47,457 nucleotides of DNA from Cellulosimicrobium cellulans (GTDB lineage: Bacteria > Actinomycetota > Actinomycetes > Actinomycetales > Cellulomonadaceae). Below, piece after piece: positions 28,424 through 39,893 of this stretch (position 1 is the stretch's first letter; each line of letters opens with the position of its first letter). The notes beneath the pieces were generated by a model. It was not told the origin of the DNA. It saw nothing but the letters and a program-made list of their open reading frames with translations, and made no database searches. A program made the translations under genes and the position numbers. The stretch lies in NCBI RefSeq assembly GCF_001722485.1, contig NZ_LWGL01000009.1, positions 1 through 47,457 on the forward strand, given 5' to 3'.

Positions 28424-29286
28424 GCCAGACGGTCGTGGCCGAGCGGCCGATGGTCGAGCCGGGGCGTGGTCAGGGACTCGTCGACGTCGTGCGGAACCGC
28501 TTCCTCCTCCGGCTGATCGTCAAGAAGGAGGTCCGGGTCCGGTACCGCGGCTCGGTCCTCGGGATGCTGTGGTCGTACGTCAAGCCGGCGGTCCAGTTCG
28601 TCGTCTTCTTCGTGGCGCTGGGGCTCTTCCTGGGCCTGAACCACGGCGTCGAGGACTACGCGGTCTACCTGTTCTCCGGCATCGTCGTCATCAACTTCTT
28701 CGGCGAGGGCTTCTCGAACGCGACACGCTCGATCGTCGGGAACGCCGCGCTGATCCGGAAGATCTACCTGCCGCGGGAGCTCTTCCCCGTCTCGTCGCTC
28801 TGGGTCTCGGCGGTGCACTTCCTCCCGCAGCTCCTCGTCCTGCTCGTCGGCGCGCTCATCTTCGGGTGGCGGCCGAACGTGGCCGAGCTCGGTGCCGGCC
28901 TGCTCGGGTTCGTCATCGTGGCGGTCCTCTCCCTGGGACTGGGACTGCTCTTCGGTGCGGTGAACGTGCTCTACCGGGACGCCGAGAACTTCGTCGACCT
29001 CATCGTGATGGTGGCGACGTGGCTGTCACCGGTGCTGTATCCCTGGGAGCGGGTCGCCGAGGTCCTGCCGTCGTGGCTCTTCGTCGTCTACCAGCTCAAC
29101 CCGCTCACCGCTGCCGTGGAGCTGTTCCACTACGCCTTCTGGTACCCGGCCACGACGTCCGCGGTCGCGCTCCCGCCGTCGATGTGGGCGTTCGGCTGGG
29201 CCGGCCTCGGCATCGCCGCGCTGCTGCTCGTGCTCGGGCAGTCCGTGTTCATGCGCCTCGAGGGGCGCTTCGCCCAGGAGCTGTGA
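28420..29286 (+). CDS. wzm: ABC-2 type polysaccharide export permease
   Basis: This 288-aa protein has about six membrane helices and the ABC-2 features of Wzm/TagG/RfbA: a cytoplasmic amphipathic start, then VKKEVRVRYRGSVLGMLWS (about 29-47), IVVINFFGEGF, LIRKIYLPRELFPVS (about 111-125) and WLSPVLYPWE (about 202). It starts at ATG 28420 in an ATGA overlap. With the ATPase just downstream it would form the exporter that moves the finished polyprenyl-linked galactan across the membrane, as proposed for the mycobacterial Rv3783-Rv3781 pair. Confidence 0.9.
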
Positions 29287-29287
29287 G

Positions 29288-30019
29288 ATGACGACGAGCA
29301 TCGAGATCCAGGACGTCCGCAAGAGCTTCACCCTCCGGCACAACCGTTCGCTGAAGGAGCTGGCGATGTCGGCGGTGCGGCGGCAGCGTCTCGCCGACGA
29401 CTTCGTCGCGCTCGACTCCATCGACCTCACGATCGAGGAGGGCGAGACCGTCGCGCTGCTCGGGTTCAACGGGTCAGGGAAGTCCACCCTTCTCAAGCTG
29501 ATCTCCGGCGTCCTGCGACCGGACCGCGGCACGGTTCGCACCCGTGGCCGCGTCGCAGGTCTCATCGAGGTCGGGGCCGGTTTCCACCCCGACCTGACGG
29601 GCCGGGAGAACGTCTTCCTCAACGGTGCGATCCTGGGCATGCGCGAGCGGGATATCGAGCGCAGGTTCGACGAGATCGTCGCCTTCAGCGAGATCGAGCG
29701 GTTCATCGACACCGAGGTGAAGTTCTACTCCTCGGGCATGTTCCTCCGTCTTGCCTTCGCGGTCGCGGTGCACTCCGACCCGGAGGTGTTCCTCATCGAC
29801 GAGATCCTCGCGGTGGGGGACGAGCCGTTCCAGGCCAAGTGCCTCGATCGTGTCCGTGCGCTGCGGGACGAGGGGCGCACGCTCGTGATCGTCAGCCACG
29901 ACCTCGACATGGTCGCCCGGCTGTGCGACCGCGGCGTCCTCCTCGAAGGAGGGCACGTCGTCATGGACGGGCAGTGCACCGCCGTCGTGTCGCGCATGCG
30001 CGGTGAGGAGGCGGCGTGA
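29288..30019 (+). CDS. wzt: ABC transporter ATPase for polysaccharide export
   Basis: This 243-aa ATPase starts at ATG 29288, 1 bp after the wzm stop. Walker A GFNGSGKST lies at about residue 59, the signature KFYSSGMFLRLAFA at about 144, and Walker B EVFLIDEILAVGDEPFQ at about 166. The N-terminal KSFTLRHNRSLKEL and the GAGFHPDLTGRENVFLNG region are typical of the Wzt/TagH group. The C-terminal carbohydrate-recognition domain found in O-antigen Wzt proteins of 400 aa or more is absent, so export need not wait for a specific chain-end cap. It overlaps the following gene by 4 nt. Confidence 0.92.
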   Translation: MTTSIEIQDVRKSFTLRHNRSLKELAMSAVRRQRLADDFVALDSIDLTIEEGETVALLGFNGSGKSTLLKLISGVLRPDRGTVRTRGRVAGLIEVGAGFHPDLTGRENVFLNGAILGMRERDIERRFDEIVAFSEIERFIDTEVKFYSSGMFLRLAFAVAVHSDPEVFLIDEILAVGDEPFQAKCLDRVRALRDEGRTLVIVSHDLDMVARLCDRGVLLEGGHVVMDGQCTAVVSRMRGEEAA

Positions 30020-32232
30020 CGGCGACGGTCAGCGACCCCCGCCCGGTCGGCCGGGTCGAGCAGCATGAGACGCCCCCGGACCGCAGAGGCCTGTGGTGGG
30101 GGCTCGCGACGGTGGTGGCGGTGGGCGTCGCGTCGCTCCTCCCGCTGCTCTTCAACCCGTCGTACTACTACGCGGCCGACACGTCTCAGGGCGCGTACGG
30201 CAACTGGTTCCACCTGGGCAGCGAGCTGAGGGCCGGTCGGTGGCCGATGCTCAACCTCGGCGTGTGGGGGAGCGGCAACTACATCGCCGAGGGGCAGATG
30301 GGGCTGTACAACCCCCTCGCCTGGCTGATCGGACTCGGGGCCAGCGTGGCGTCGGACGTGGTGGTGTTCGCCTCCGTCGTCAAGATCTCGTTCCTCATGG
30401 TCGCCGCGCTCGGGACGTACCTCCTGGCCCGCTCGTACCGGGTCCCGCCTGCGCTCAGCGCACTTGCCGGGACGCTCGCCCCGTTGGGCGGCTTCACCCT
30501 CTACATGGACGCGCCGTCGTGGGTGACCAACCTGATGGTCTGGGCGCTCCTCCCGTGGGCGTGGTGGGCGCTGAGGCGAGCGCTCGCCGGCCGGACGCCG
30601 GCGCTCGTGCTGTGCTTCGCGTTCCTGATCGTGACCATCGGGTACGTCCATGGGACGATCATGCTGCTCGTCGTCCTCGCCGGATCTCTCCTCGAAGCGG
30701 CGCTCCGACGATCCGTCCGCCAGGCCGTGACGGTGGTGGTCGTCGGCGTCTTCACGGGTCTGGTCGCCCTCACCGTCTTCCTGCCAGGAGTCCTCTCTGC
30801 CGGCGTGACGAGCCGTGACTCCGACGAGATCCTCAACACGGGGTTCCTCGTCCTGGACGGTACGGGCCTCGCGTCGTCGATCATCCCGACCGTCCAGGCC
30901 CAAGTGACGGGCTGGTGGGGGACGTTCGCCCCGGGGCCGATCACGTATGTCGCGTGGGCGCTGCCGCTCTTCCTGCTCGCGGACCCGCGCAGGCTGCGCC
31001 AGCTCTGGCCGGACGCCGTCCCCGTCTTCACCCTGCTCGCCGTCGTGCTCGTCTTCGTCCTCGGACCGAGCGACGTAGGCCCGCTGCGCTACCCGATGCG
31101 CCTGATGCCCTTCCTCACGACGGGGCTCGTCCTCCTCCTCGTGCTGGTCCTGGCTCGCGCCCGGCGGGAGGTGACCCCGCGATGGGTGACTCCGGTCGTC
31201 GCCGCCACGGGCCTCGCCGCCACGTACCTCGCGATGGCGCAGTTCCCGACGCACTGGCGGATCAACGCCGTCGCAGGCGTGGCGGTCGTCGTCGCTCTCG
31301 TCGTGATGGTGCGCTTCCTGCGCGGTACGGGCCGCGTTCCTCGCGCGCTCGGACCCGTCAGCTCTGCCGCGGTCTTCGGTATCGCGGCCTCCGTGGCCCT
31401 CGTCGGCATCCAGCACCACTACTTCGACGGCCGCGAGACGAGCGGAGCCAACGACTACCCGCGGGCGCTGTCGGACTACCAGTCGCCTCTCGCGGCGGGC
31501 ATCAACGACGGCATCGTCGTCGGCGACCCCTCCGCCATCGGCGCCTCCTCGGAGGTCTTCGAGGAGACGCTCGTCGCCAACACGTGGTACCTCAACCCGA
31601 ACGTCCGGATGCAGAACGTGTACACGACGATCTTCTTCGAGGCGCTCGCGGAGAAGACGTGCATGAATCATGTCGGGGCAACCTGTCCTGAGCTCCTCGA
31701 CACGCTCTTCGAGCGCGTCGACGGCACCGACGCCGACCTCGTCGACCTCTTGTCGATCGACACGATCCAGCTGATCAAGCCTTCCCTCGACGACGCGGTG
31801 TGGGAGGACCCGCCCGCCGGGTGGCACGTGGCCGAGGACGCACGCTCGACGGCGACGTGGGTGCGCGACGATCCCGTCGGGGAGGCGGGCGGCGTGGCAT
31901 GGAGCGAGCCGGGCGTGAAGGTCGACGTGGTCGGCCGCTCGTCGACCGATCTCGAGCTGAGGGTCGTCGACGCGCCCACTGACGGCGGTCGCGTGGTGAT
32001 GAGCCGGCTGGCGTGGCCGGGCTACCGGGTGTCCGGGGCCGACCTCGCGGAACCGGTCGACGGCTTCCTGCTGGCCGTCGACGTCCCGGGTGGCTCGGAA
32101 GGCGACACGATCACCGTCTCGTACCGACCGCCCCTGTGGGAGGCACAGGTCGCGACGCTGGCTGCCGCCCTGTTTCTCGGCGCGGCGTTCTCGGCCTGGT
32201 CGCTGTGGGCGAGGGGCCGCCGTCAGGAGTGA
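30016..32232 (+). CDS. YfhO-like large membrane protein, putative GT-C glycosyltransferase
   Basis: This 738-aa protein starts at GTG 30016 (GTGA overlap). About 12 membrane helices lie in residues 28-480 with one more near the C-terminus (about 705-728). The first external loop has YYYAADTSQGAYGNWFHLGSE and later LGVWGSGNYIAEGQMGLYNPLAWL. The C-terminal external domain ends with LAWPGYRVSG, VDGFLLAVDVPGG and TITVSYRPP, the beta-fold seen in YfhO proteins. YfhO is implicated in glycosylating lipoteichoic acid from a polyprenyl-phosphate sugar in Gram-positives. A similar role on the galactan is inferred, helped by its being the last gene of the glf operon. Confidence 0.78.
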   Translation: MTATVSDPRPVGRVEQHETPPDRRGLWWGLATVVAVGVASLLPLLFNPSYYYAADTSQGAYGNWFHLGSELRAGRWPMLNLGVWGSGNYIAEGQMGLYNPLAWLIGLGASVASDVVVFASVVKISFLMVAALGTYLLARSYRVPPALSALAGTLAPLGGFTLYMDAPSWVTNLMVWALLPWAWWALRRALAGRTPALVLCFAFLIVTIGYVHGTIMLLVVLAGSLLEAALRRSVRQAVTVVVVGVFTGLVALTVFLPGVLSAGVTSRDSDEILNTGFLVLDGTGLASSIIPTVQAQVTGWWGTFAPGPITYVAWALPLFLLADPRRLRQLWPDAVPVFTLLAVVLVFVLGPSDVGPLRYPMRLMPFLTTGLVLLLVLVLARARREVTPRWVTPVVAATGLAATYLAMAQFPTHWRINAVAGVAVVVALVVMVRFLRGTGRVPRALGPVSSAAVFGIAASVALVGIQHHYFDGRETSGANDYPRALSDYQSPLAAGINDGIVVGDPSAIGASSEVFEETLVANTWYLNPNVRMQNVYTTIFFEALAEKTCMNHVGATCPELLDTLFERVDGTDADLVDLLSIDTIQLIKPSLDDAVWEDPPAGWHVAEDARSTATWVRDDPVGEAGGVAWSEPGVKVDVVGRSSTDLELRVVDAPTDGGRVVMSRLAWPGYRVSGADLAEPVDGFLLAVDVPGGSEGDTITVSYRPPLWEAQVATLAAALFLGAAFSAWSLWARGRRQE

Positions 32233-32249
32233 CCGGTGTGCACCGCGCT

Positions 32250-32282
32250 CCCGCGGGGCCGGCGAGGGGTCGGCCCCGCGGG
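32250..32282 (+). terminator. Terminator of the glf-glfT2-wzm-wzt operon
   Basis: The arm cccgcggggccg (32250-32261), a 9-nt loop and the exact reverse complement (32271-32282) form a perfect, very GC-rich 12-bp stem 18 bp after the last stop codon of the operon. No T tract follows. Confidence 0.72.
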
Positions 32283-32315
32283 GGCGGAGCTGGGCTCCCG
32301 CCAGAGCGCGATGCG

Positions 32316-33272
32316 CTAACCGCACCCGGCCGGGACGTTGGTACAGCCGGCTGGTCGGGGGACGACGGCGGGTGTAGTAGTGCTCGATCTACGGTGCCAG
32401 TGCCGCGGCACGTTCGGCGTTCGAGGTGAAAACCTGCCGGTAGGCCCTCTCCGTGGCCAGGGTGCGGTTGAGACGCTCGACCTCGCCGTTCTACCAGGGG
32501 CAGTGTGGCTTGATGAACCTCTGCCGGATGCTGTGCTCGGCGCAGACAGGGCGCAGCGACCAGCGGTAGGACCAAGCGCTGTCGATCCGCAGGCGTTCGA
32601 TGCGGGTAACCCGTGGGTGGTGACGTAGTCGATCGCGCGGGTCAGGAACCTGCGCAGGTGGCACCTTTCTCGTCGGGCAGGATCTCGGCGTAGGCCAGGC
32701 GGAGTGGTCGTCCACGAGCGAGTGAACGTAGTCGTAGCCGGTGCCGTGCTTGCAGTCTCTCGGTTGTCACCGGGGCCGCGCCCCGTGGGCGCGCCGGCCG
32801 CCGCCGTCGGGGAAGCGGCCCAGCTTCTTGACGTCCATGTGGACCAGCTCGCCAGGCCGGTCACGTTGCAGCGCATGGCGGTCGTCTCCGACGCGCGCAG
32901 TCGTTCGCCGGTCATCGGGTCCAGCACTGCCAGCTGCGACATCGTGTGGCGGGCCAGGATCCGCGAGACCGTCCGGGCAGGCACGCCGAGTTCGGCCGCG
33001 ATCTGGTCCCGCCCGCGTCGCTCGACCCGGCGCAGGGCAACGACCTGTGCTTCGACCTCGGCCGATGTCCTGGTCGGGCACCGGTGCGGGCGCGAGGACC
33101 GGTCGGCCAGGCCGGCCTCGCCCTCGGCCGCGAACCGGTGCAGCCAGTACCCAACGCACTTGCGCGAGATGCCCATCGCCGCAGCGATATGACCCTGCTT
33201 CCAACCATCACGACGTCGCTCGACGATCAGCATCCTGCCGCGAACGGCCAAGCGGGCATCGGCGTGGGACAC
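32316..33272 (-). pseudogene. Degenerate IS481-type transposase
   Basis: The 5' part is intact from GTG 33272 with the RBS ggagg: VSHADARLAVRGRML, a helix-turn-helix region (DGWKQGHIAAAMGISRKCVG, LADRSSRPHR) and ELGVPARTVSRILARH. The DDE catalytic part is scattered over other frames: RPGELVHMDVKKLGRFPDG near 32830, a VDDHSAWP-like piece near 32700, and a DSAWSYRWSLRPVCAEHSIRQRF piece near 32560. The last frame ends at 32316. At least two frameshifts make it inactive. I could not define the terminal inverted repeats or a target duplication. It sits between the galactan operon and a minus-strand GT2 pair, at a likely boundary between blocks of the locus. Confidence 0.85.
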
Positions 33273-33372
33273 GACGACCTCCGGATCCGTGAAGACGCCA
33301 GACATCTTCACTAAGTCAGAAGGTCCTCCCTGCGTCTACCGGAACTGTCACCAGCCTCGTGGCCGGGTACAG

Positions 33373-34256
33373 CTAGCGGGGAGTCGTTGCCGACGTCTCG
33401 GTCGGCTGCATCCGGCGCCCGAGCAGCAGGTACACGACACGGCGCTGGAAGGCGGCGAGCGCCGCGCGCCGGTCGCCCTGACGGACGTCGGTGTCGCGGA
33501 CCGCGTCGGGGGCCATCCCCTGGGCGAGCCGGTGGAACTCGGCCGCCTCCTGCGCCTGCTGGCGCGCAAGACGTACGGACCACTGCGAGGCGCTGACGCG
33601 GAAGGCCGCGAGGGACTCGCGAACCGCCACCATGTCGCCCTGGACGAGCACGTGCGCGTACGAGCCCGCGTCGATGAAGTAACGCAGGTCCTGCCACCAG
33701 CCCGCCCGCTCGAGCGCGTCGCGGCGCATCAGCACGCAGGCCGGCTCGCCGAAGATGTTCCCGCCCGCGCGTACGGTCTCACGCAGCGCGCGCTTCCCGT
33801 CGACGACCCCGTCGAGCCGGGCCAGACCGCGGGCGCGGATGAAGGGCTTCCCGCGCGCGTCGACGATGTCCCGCTGCGAGGCGACGAGGACGACGTCGGA
33901 TCCCCCCTCGTCGAAGGCGCGCACCTGGCGCTCCAGACAGGTAGGCGCCAGGAGGTCGTCGCCGCAAACGAGCTTCACCAGCTCGCCGCGGGCGAGCTGG
34001 CTCACGCGGTTCCAGTTCCGCCGCGCGCCACCGCCGGCCTCGGTCCGGACGAGCCGCGTGCGCGGTTCGTCGCGGTACCTCTGCAGCACGTCCCACGTGC
34101 CGTCCGTCGACGAGTGGTCCGAGACGACGAGCTCGAAGTCCTCGAACGTCTGGGCGAGGATCGAGTCGATCGTCTTCTCGATGTAGGCGGCGTTGTTGTA
34201 GGCGGGGACGACGACCGACACCCGGGGTGCGGGAGACCTCGTCGTGCTGTCGGCCG

Positions 34257-34260
<4 letters not shown>
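33373..34260 (-). CDS. GT2 family glycosyltransferase
   Basis: This 295-aa GT-A enzyme starts at GTG 34260, overlapping the upstream gene by 4 nt. RVSVVVPAYNNAAYIEKTIDSIL opens the domain, LVVSDHSSTDGTW follows, and the metal-binding LVCGDDLLAP lies near residue 95. GEPACVLMRRDALERAGWW (about 170) and RYFIDAGSYAHVLVQGD mark the acceptor side. No membrane helix is present. It is probably a cytoplasmic hexosyl- or rhamnosyltransferase of the surface glycan. The dTDP-rhamnose genes begin just upstream in the divergent direction, which makes L-rhamnose a fair but unproven guess for the sugar. Confidence 0.83.
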
Positions 34261-36333
<2,073 letters not shown>

Positions 36334-36364
36334 CCCGTCCTGCGGGGCAGGCGAAGGGCTGCTC

Positions 36365-37663
36365 GTGGGCCGGGACGCGATGACCTCGGCGCCCGGTGGG
36401 CCGGAGACCGAGCCGATGCCCGCTCGGCGCCTCGGACGCGCCTCGAGCATGCGCATCACCGCGGCGTCCCTTGCGGGCGCGGTCGCGGGCTACGTCGTGC
36501 TCGCCATCGCGGCGCGCACGCTGACCCTCGAGGACAACGCGCTGTTCGTGACCTTCTGGGCGGCGCTGCTCACCTCGTACGGCATCCTCACGGGCCTCAA
36601 CACCGAGACCTCGCGCGCGGTCGCGCAGTCGGCTGTCGGGACCGGGACAGGGGTCAGGGCGCCGCGTGCCGGGACGGTCGCCGCGGTCGTCGCCGCCGGC
36701 GTGGCCGCCGTCTGCCTGGGCACCGCGCCGCTCTGGGGTGGTCTGGTCTTCGGCGAGGACTCCCAGGTCCTCGCGACGGTCGTCGCCGCATCCGCAGCGG
36801 CCTACGCCGTCCAGGCGACGCTGCTCGGTGCCCTCTCCGGTCGCGGAAGCTGGGACCCCTACGCCGCCGTCATCGCGGTCGAGGCGCTCGGCAGGGTGCT
36901 GATCGTGACGCTCGTCGCCCTCTGGGCCTCCGACGTCGTCCCCCTCGCCTGGGCCGCAGGTGCGGCCGCTGCGGCCTGGACGATCATGCTCGTCGTCTCG
37001 CCGGCCTCTCGCGCCGCCCTCGCGTCGCGCGTGGACGCGCCCCTGCGTGCGTTCCTCGCCCGCTCCGCTGTCGCGGCCGTGGCGGCCGGGGCGAGCGCCG
37101 TGCTCCTCGTAGGCTTCCCCGTGCTGACGTCCTTGACCACACCGGCGGCCGTCTATGCGGGCGCAGCGCCGCTCATGCTCGCGATCACGCTCACGCGGGC
37201 ACCGATCATGGTCCCGCTGACGTCGTTCCAGAGCGTCATTGTCTCCCAGTTCGTGCACAACCAGGAAGGGGCCGGCCGCGCCTTCCTGAAGTTCTCGGGC
37301 GTGGTCCTGGCCGTGGGCGTCGTCGGGGCCGCTCTCGCGTACCCGGTCGGCCCTCCCCTCATGGCGCTCCTGTTCGGGGAGGGATACCGCGTCGACGGGA
37401 TCGTGCTCTCCGCCATGACCTTCGCCTCGGCCGGGACCGCCCTCCTGACCATCAGCGGTGCGTTCTGCCAGGCACGGAACAGGCACGGGGCCTTCGTCAC
37501 CGGATGGCTCGTCGCGCTCGTGGTGTCGGTGGCGATCCTCGCTGTCGACGCCGACGTGACGGCGCGCGTCGTCGGAGCCCTCGTCGTCGGCCCGTACTGC
37601 GGTCTCGCGGTGCATCTCGCCGCACTGCGCCGCGAGCTCGTCCGGCGTCGTCCCACCGGCTGA
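36365..37663 (+). CDS. MOP-type polysaccharide flippase-like membrane protein
   Basis: This protein is 432 aa from GTG 36365; ATG 36380 with gggacg before it is an alternative. About 12 hydrophobic segments are spread evenly from residue 35 to 425, with few charged residues inside. MRITAASLAGAVAGYVVLAIAARTLT and the mid-protein TLTRAPIMVPLTSFQSVIVSQFVHNQEG fit Wzx-like members of the MOP exporter superfamily, though it is weakly conserved and could belong to another lipid-carrier transport group. It follows rmlB, so a rhamnose-containing lipid-linked unit is a plausible cargo. The gene ends inside a hairpin shared with rmlC. Confidence 0.65.
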   Translation: MGRDAMTSAPGGPETEPMPARRLGRASSMRITAASLAGAVAGYVVLAIAARTLTLEDNALFVTFWAALLTSYGILTGLNTETSRAVAQSAVGTGTGVRAPRAGTVAAVVAAGVAAVCLGTAPLWGGLVFGEDSQVLATVVAASAAAYAVQATLLGALSGRGSWDPYAAVIAVEALGRVLIVTLVALWASDVVPLAWAAGAAAAAWTIMLVVSPASRAALASRVDAPLRAFLARSAVAAVAAGASAVLLVGFPVLTSLTTPAAVYAGAAPLMLAITLTRAPIMVPLTSFQSVIVSQFVHNQEGAGRAFLKFSGVVLAVGVVGAALAYPVGPPLMALLFGEGYRVDGIVLSAMTFASAGTALLTISGAFCQARNRHGAFVTGWLVALVVSVAILAVDADVTARVVGALVVGPYCGLAVHLAALRRELVRRRPTG

Positions 37664-37695
37664 CCGGCCGGGCCGCGCCCAGGCCGGTCAGCCGG
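37656..37695. terminator. Shared bidirectional terminator containing both stop codons
   Basis: The arm ccggctgaccggcc (37656-37669) has its exact reverse complement at 37682-37695, with a 12-nt loop. The TGA of the flippase gene (37661-37663) lies in the left arm and that of rmlC (37688-37690) lies in the right arm at the mirrored position. It ends both convergent transcripts. Confidence 0.8.
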
Positions 37696-38305
37696 CGAGC
37701 GTGGCGAGGTGGTCCTGCACGGCGTCCCACGTGGGGAGGAGTCCGCGCTCCTCCGCCTCCGCCAGCGTGGGTGCAGCCGAGTCCTTGTCCGACAGGGCTG
37801 GCGAGATCGGCTTGCCGGAGCGGTCCGTCGTCGGCCACGCGATGCCGACGGCCGGATCGAGCGGGTGGACGCCGTGCTCGCGCCCCGGAGCGTACGGTGC
37901 CGAGCAGAGGTACGTGACGGTGGATCCGTCCTCGAGCGAGCAGAAGGCGTGACCGAGGCCCTCGCTGAGGTAGATCGCGCGGCGGTCGACGTCGTCGAGC
38001 AGCACGGAGTCCCACTGGCCGAACGTCGGGGACCCGACCCGGATGTCGACGACGACGTCCAGTACCGCCCCGCGGACGCACGTCACGTACTTGGCCTGGC
38101 TCGGCGGGACGTCGGCGAAGTGCACCCCGCGGATCACTCCCGCGGCTGAGACGGACAGGTTCGCCTGGCGCAGGTCCAGGTCGTGGCCCGCCGTCGCGGC
38201 GAAGTCGGACGCGCGGAACCACTCGAGGAACACGCCCCGGTCGTCGCCGAACTGCCGTGGCGTGAGCTCCCACGCCCCGGCGATGCTGAGTTCTCGAATC
38301 TCCAC
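37688..38305 (-). CDS. rmlC: dTDP-4-dehydrorhamnose 3,5-epimerase
   Basis: GTG 38305 gives 205 aa starting VEIRELSIAGAWEL, with the RBS ggagagg just ahead. GTG 38311, which forms a GTGA overlap with the previous stop, would add two residues and is also possible. RmlC features are QFGDDRGVFLEWFR (about 18-31), RQANLSVSAAGVIRGVHF (about 46-63, with the catalytic His), KYVTCVRGAVLDVVVDIR, and YLSEGLGHAFCSLED with TYLCSAPYAPGREHGV. The cupin enzyme epimerises C3 and C5 of the keto sugar. It is the second gene of a minus-strand operon behind a DUF2142 membrane protein. Confidence 0.93.
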   Translation of the reverse strand: MEIRELSIAGAWELTPRQFGDDRGVFLEWFRASDFAATAGHDLDLRQANLSVSAAGVIRGVHFADVPPSQAKYVTCVRGAVLDVVVDIRVGSPTFGQWDSVLLDDVDRRAIYLSEGLGHAFCSLEDGSTVTYLCSAPYAPGREHGVHPLDPAVGIAWPTTDRSGKPISPALSDKDSAAPTLAEAEERGLLPTWDAVQDHLATLAG

Positions 38306-38307
38306 GG

Positions 38308-39819
38308 TCACCTCTCCGGGACGTGCGGTTGTGGTAGCGGAAGGTCGTCGGGAAGGGGTTCTGCCCGACGTGCGAGCCGGTCGGCGAGCACCAGCGCGGA
38401 CACGGAAGCGAGAGACCCCACGACGAGCACCGTCACGGGGGTTGGGGCTAGGACGCCCCACCACCATCTCGGGTCCCCGTCGAGGTTCCACACCGGTGTG
38501 TCGATGCCCACCGTGAACCGCCGGATCGTCGTGTGCAGCGACACCGCCGCACCGAGGCCGACCGCGAAGGCAGCCGTCATTCCCTGCGCCCGCGTCCATC
38601 GGACCGGTCCTCTGGGCGTCGTGACCACGAGCACGCCGACGAGGATCACGAGGAGCGGCAAGATGTAACGCGGCTGGACGTACGCGCCCACGAGTACGCC
38701 GGTCTGCTGGTGCATGAGCGCCGGCACACCCCACGACGCAGCAAGCACGACTCCGGCGGCCAACAGCGATCGACCAGTCGCCCTACCGAGACCGAGGAAG
38801 CACACGGCGGCGAGCACGGCCCACCCGAGCACGGGCACGACCCGGGGGAGGGGGACGTCGAACCAGCCGAGCCCCCAGCCACCGATCGCTCCTATCCAGA
38901 GGTCGGGCACCGAGAGGACGGTCTGGACGCTGTCCCAGAGCCCGAGCGGCGGTCCTCCTGGTCCGTCCGAGAAGCCGCCGCTGAGCTGGCCGCCCTGCGA
39001 GGAGGAGAGATAGGCGCCGGCACCGACGACGACAACCGATACACCCGCGAGCGCGGGGATCATGAGCTTTCGGTCGCGCCGCAACGACATGATCGCGACG
39101 ACGAATACAGCGAGACAGGCGTAGATGCCGGCGTCGCCCCTCGCGCCGGCGCCGAGCACCGCGCCGAGCACCGACATCCCCGCGAGCGCAAGCTGGCGGC
39201 GGCGTTCCGCGACGACCGTGCTCGCGTAGAGAGCGAGCCATGTGACCCCCGCAGAGAGGTACGCCCAGGAGCTCGGGTTCGTCGACGGCACGACGAAGGC
39301 ACCGAGGGGCACGATCGTGACGGCGAACGGGAGGACGAGTGTGCGGCGCAGGGAAGCGGGCACGAGAGCGGCCGTCGCGGTGACGAGCCCGACGAACAGG
39401 ACCGCATTGAATCCGCGCATGAGCAGCACGGAGGTCTCCACGTCGCTGGAGGCGAAGACGGACATCACCGCGTAGAACAACGGCGGGTACAGGTTCTGCG
39501 TGTTGACGCGCTCGGTCTCCACAAGCTCGGCCGACGACGTCCAGCACGACGCGTCCCGTGCCCCGTCCCTGGCGTAGCACGGTTCGCCGGCCACGGCCGC
39601 GGGTACCTCGCGCGCGAGAAGGTCCGACGCCGGCTCGCAGAGGCCCTCGCGCTCTCCGAGACCGCACCAGACGGACGGCAGATGGAAGTCGTCGTCAGGG
39701 CTTGAGCCGACCGGGGAGGCGAATCCCCAGGAGAGGAGCGCGAGGAAAGCAAGAAGCGGCAAGGTCACCCAGGCAACCGTTCCGCGCGTGCGCGCATGCC
39801 TGCGAGTTCCTGGGGTCAT
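38308..39819 (-). CDS. DUF2142-type multi-spanning membrane protein, putative glycosyltransferase
   Basis: This 503-aa protein starts at ATG 39819. About 10-12 hydrophobic helices run from residue 16 to 480. The first external loop is Cys-containing and has SSPDDDFHLPSVWCG (about 39-53), and NTQNLYPPLFYAVM (about 107-120) follows. This is the pattern of DUF2142, a family found with rhamnan and teichoic polymer genes and thought to be a GT-C-type enzyme. It overlaps rmlC by a few bases, which fits a rhamnose-linked role. The start codon lies only 8 nt after a TATGAT -10, so the mRNA is leaderless or nearly so and there is no RBS. Confidence 0.75.
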   Translation of the reverse strand: MTPGTRRHARTRGTVAWVTLPLLAFLALLSWGFASPVGSSPDDDFHLPSVWCGLGEREGLCEPASDLLAREVPAAVAGEPCYARDGARDASCWTSSAELVETERVNTQNLYPPLFYAVMSVFASSDVETSVLLMRGFNAVLFVGLVTATAALVPASLRRTLVLPFAVTIVPLGAFVVPSTNPSSWAYLSAGVTWLALYASTVVAERRRQLALAGMSVLGAVLGAGARGDAGIYACLAVFVVAIMSLRRDRKLMIPALAGVSVVVVGAGAYLSSSQGGQLSGGFSDGPGGPPLGLWDSVQTVLSVPDLWIGAIGGWGLGWFDVPLPRVVPVLGWAVLAAVCFLGLGRATGRSLLAAGVVLAASWGVPALMHQQTGVLVGAYVQPRYILPLLVILVGVLVVTTPRGPVRWTRAQGMTAAFAVGLGAAVSLHTTIRRFTVGIDTPVWNLDGDPRWWWGVLAPTPVTVLVVGSLASVSALVLADRLARRAEPLPDDLPLPQPHVPER

Positions 39820-39827
39820 GGTTGGCC

Positions 39828-39833
39828 ATCATA
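39828..39833 (-). promoter_or_regulatory. -10 element giving a near-leaderless DUF2142-rmlC mRNA
   Basis: TATGAT on the minus strand is one base from the TATAAT consensus and ends 8 nt before the ATG at 39819. Predicted transcription start is 39819-39821. Confidence 0.6.
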
Positions 39834-39852
39834 CGAGCCGGCCGGGCTCGGA

Positions 39853-39858
39853 TAGGCT
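39853..39858 (+). promoter_or_regulatory. -10 element for rmlD
   Basis: TAGGCT lies 35 bp before the rmlD start, giving a leader of about 28 nt that holds the RBS gggagga (39881-39887). It is divergent from, and overlaps the upstream region of, the DUF2142 promoter. Confidence 0.5.
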
Positions 39859-39893
39859 CGTGGGCCTGTCATCATCGATCGGGAGGACCTCAC

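Noticed and set aside
29725-32325. 866-aa minus-strand frame opposite wzt and the YfhO-like gene
   Set aside because: It is extremely charged, without domain or RBS, and is antisense to a membrane protein gene.
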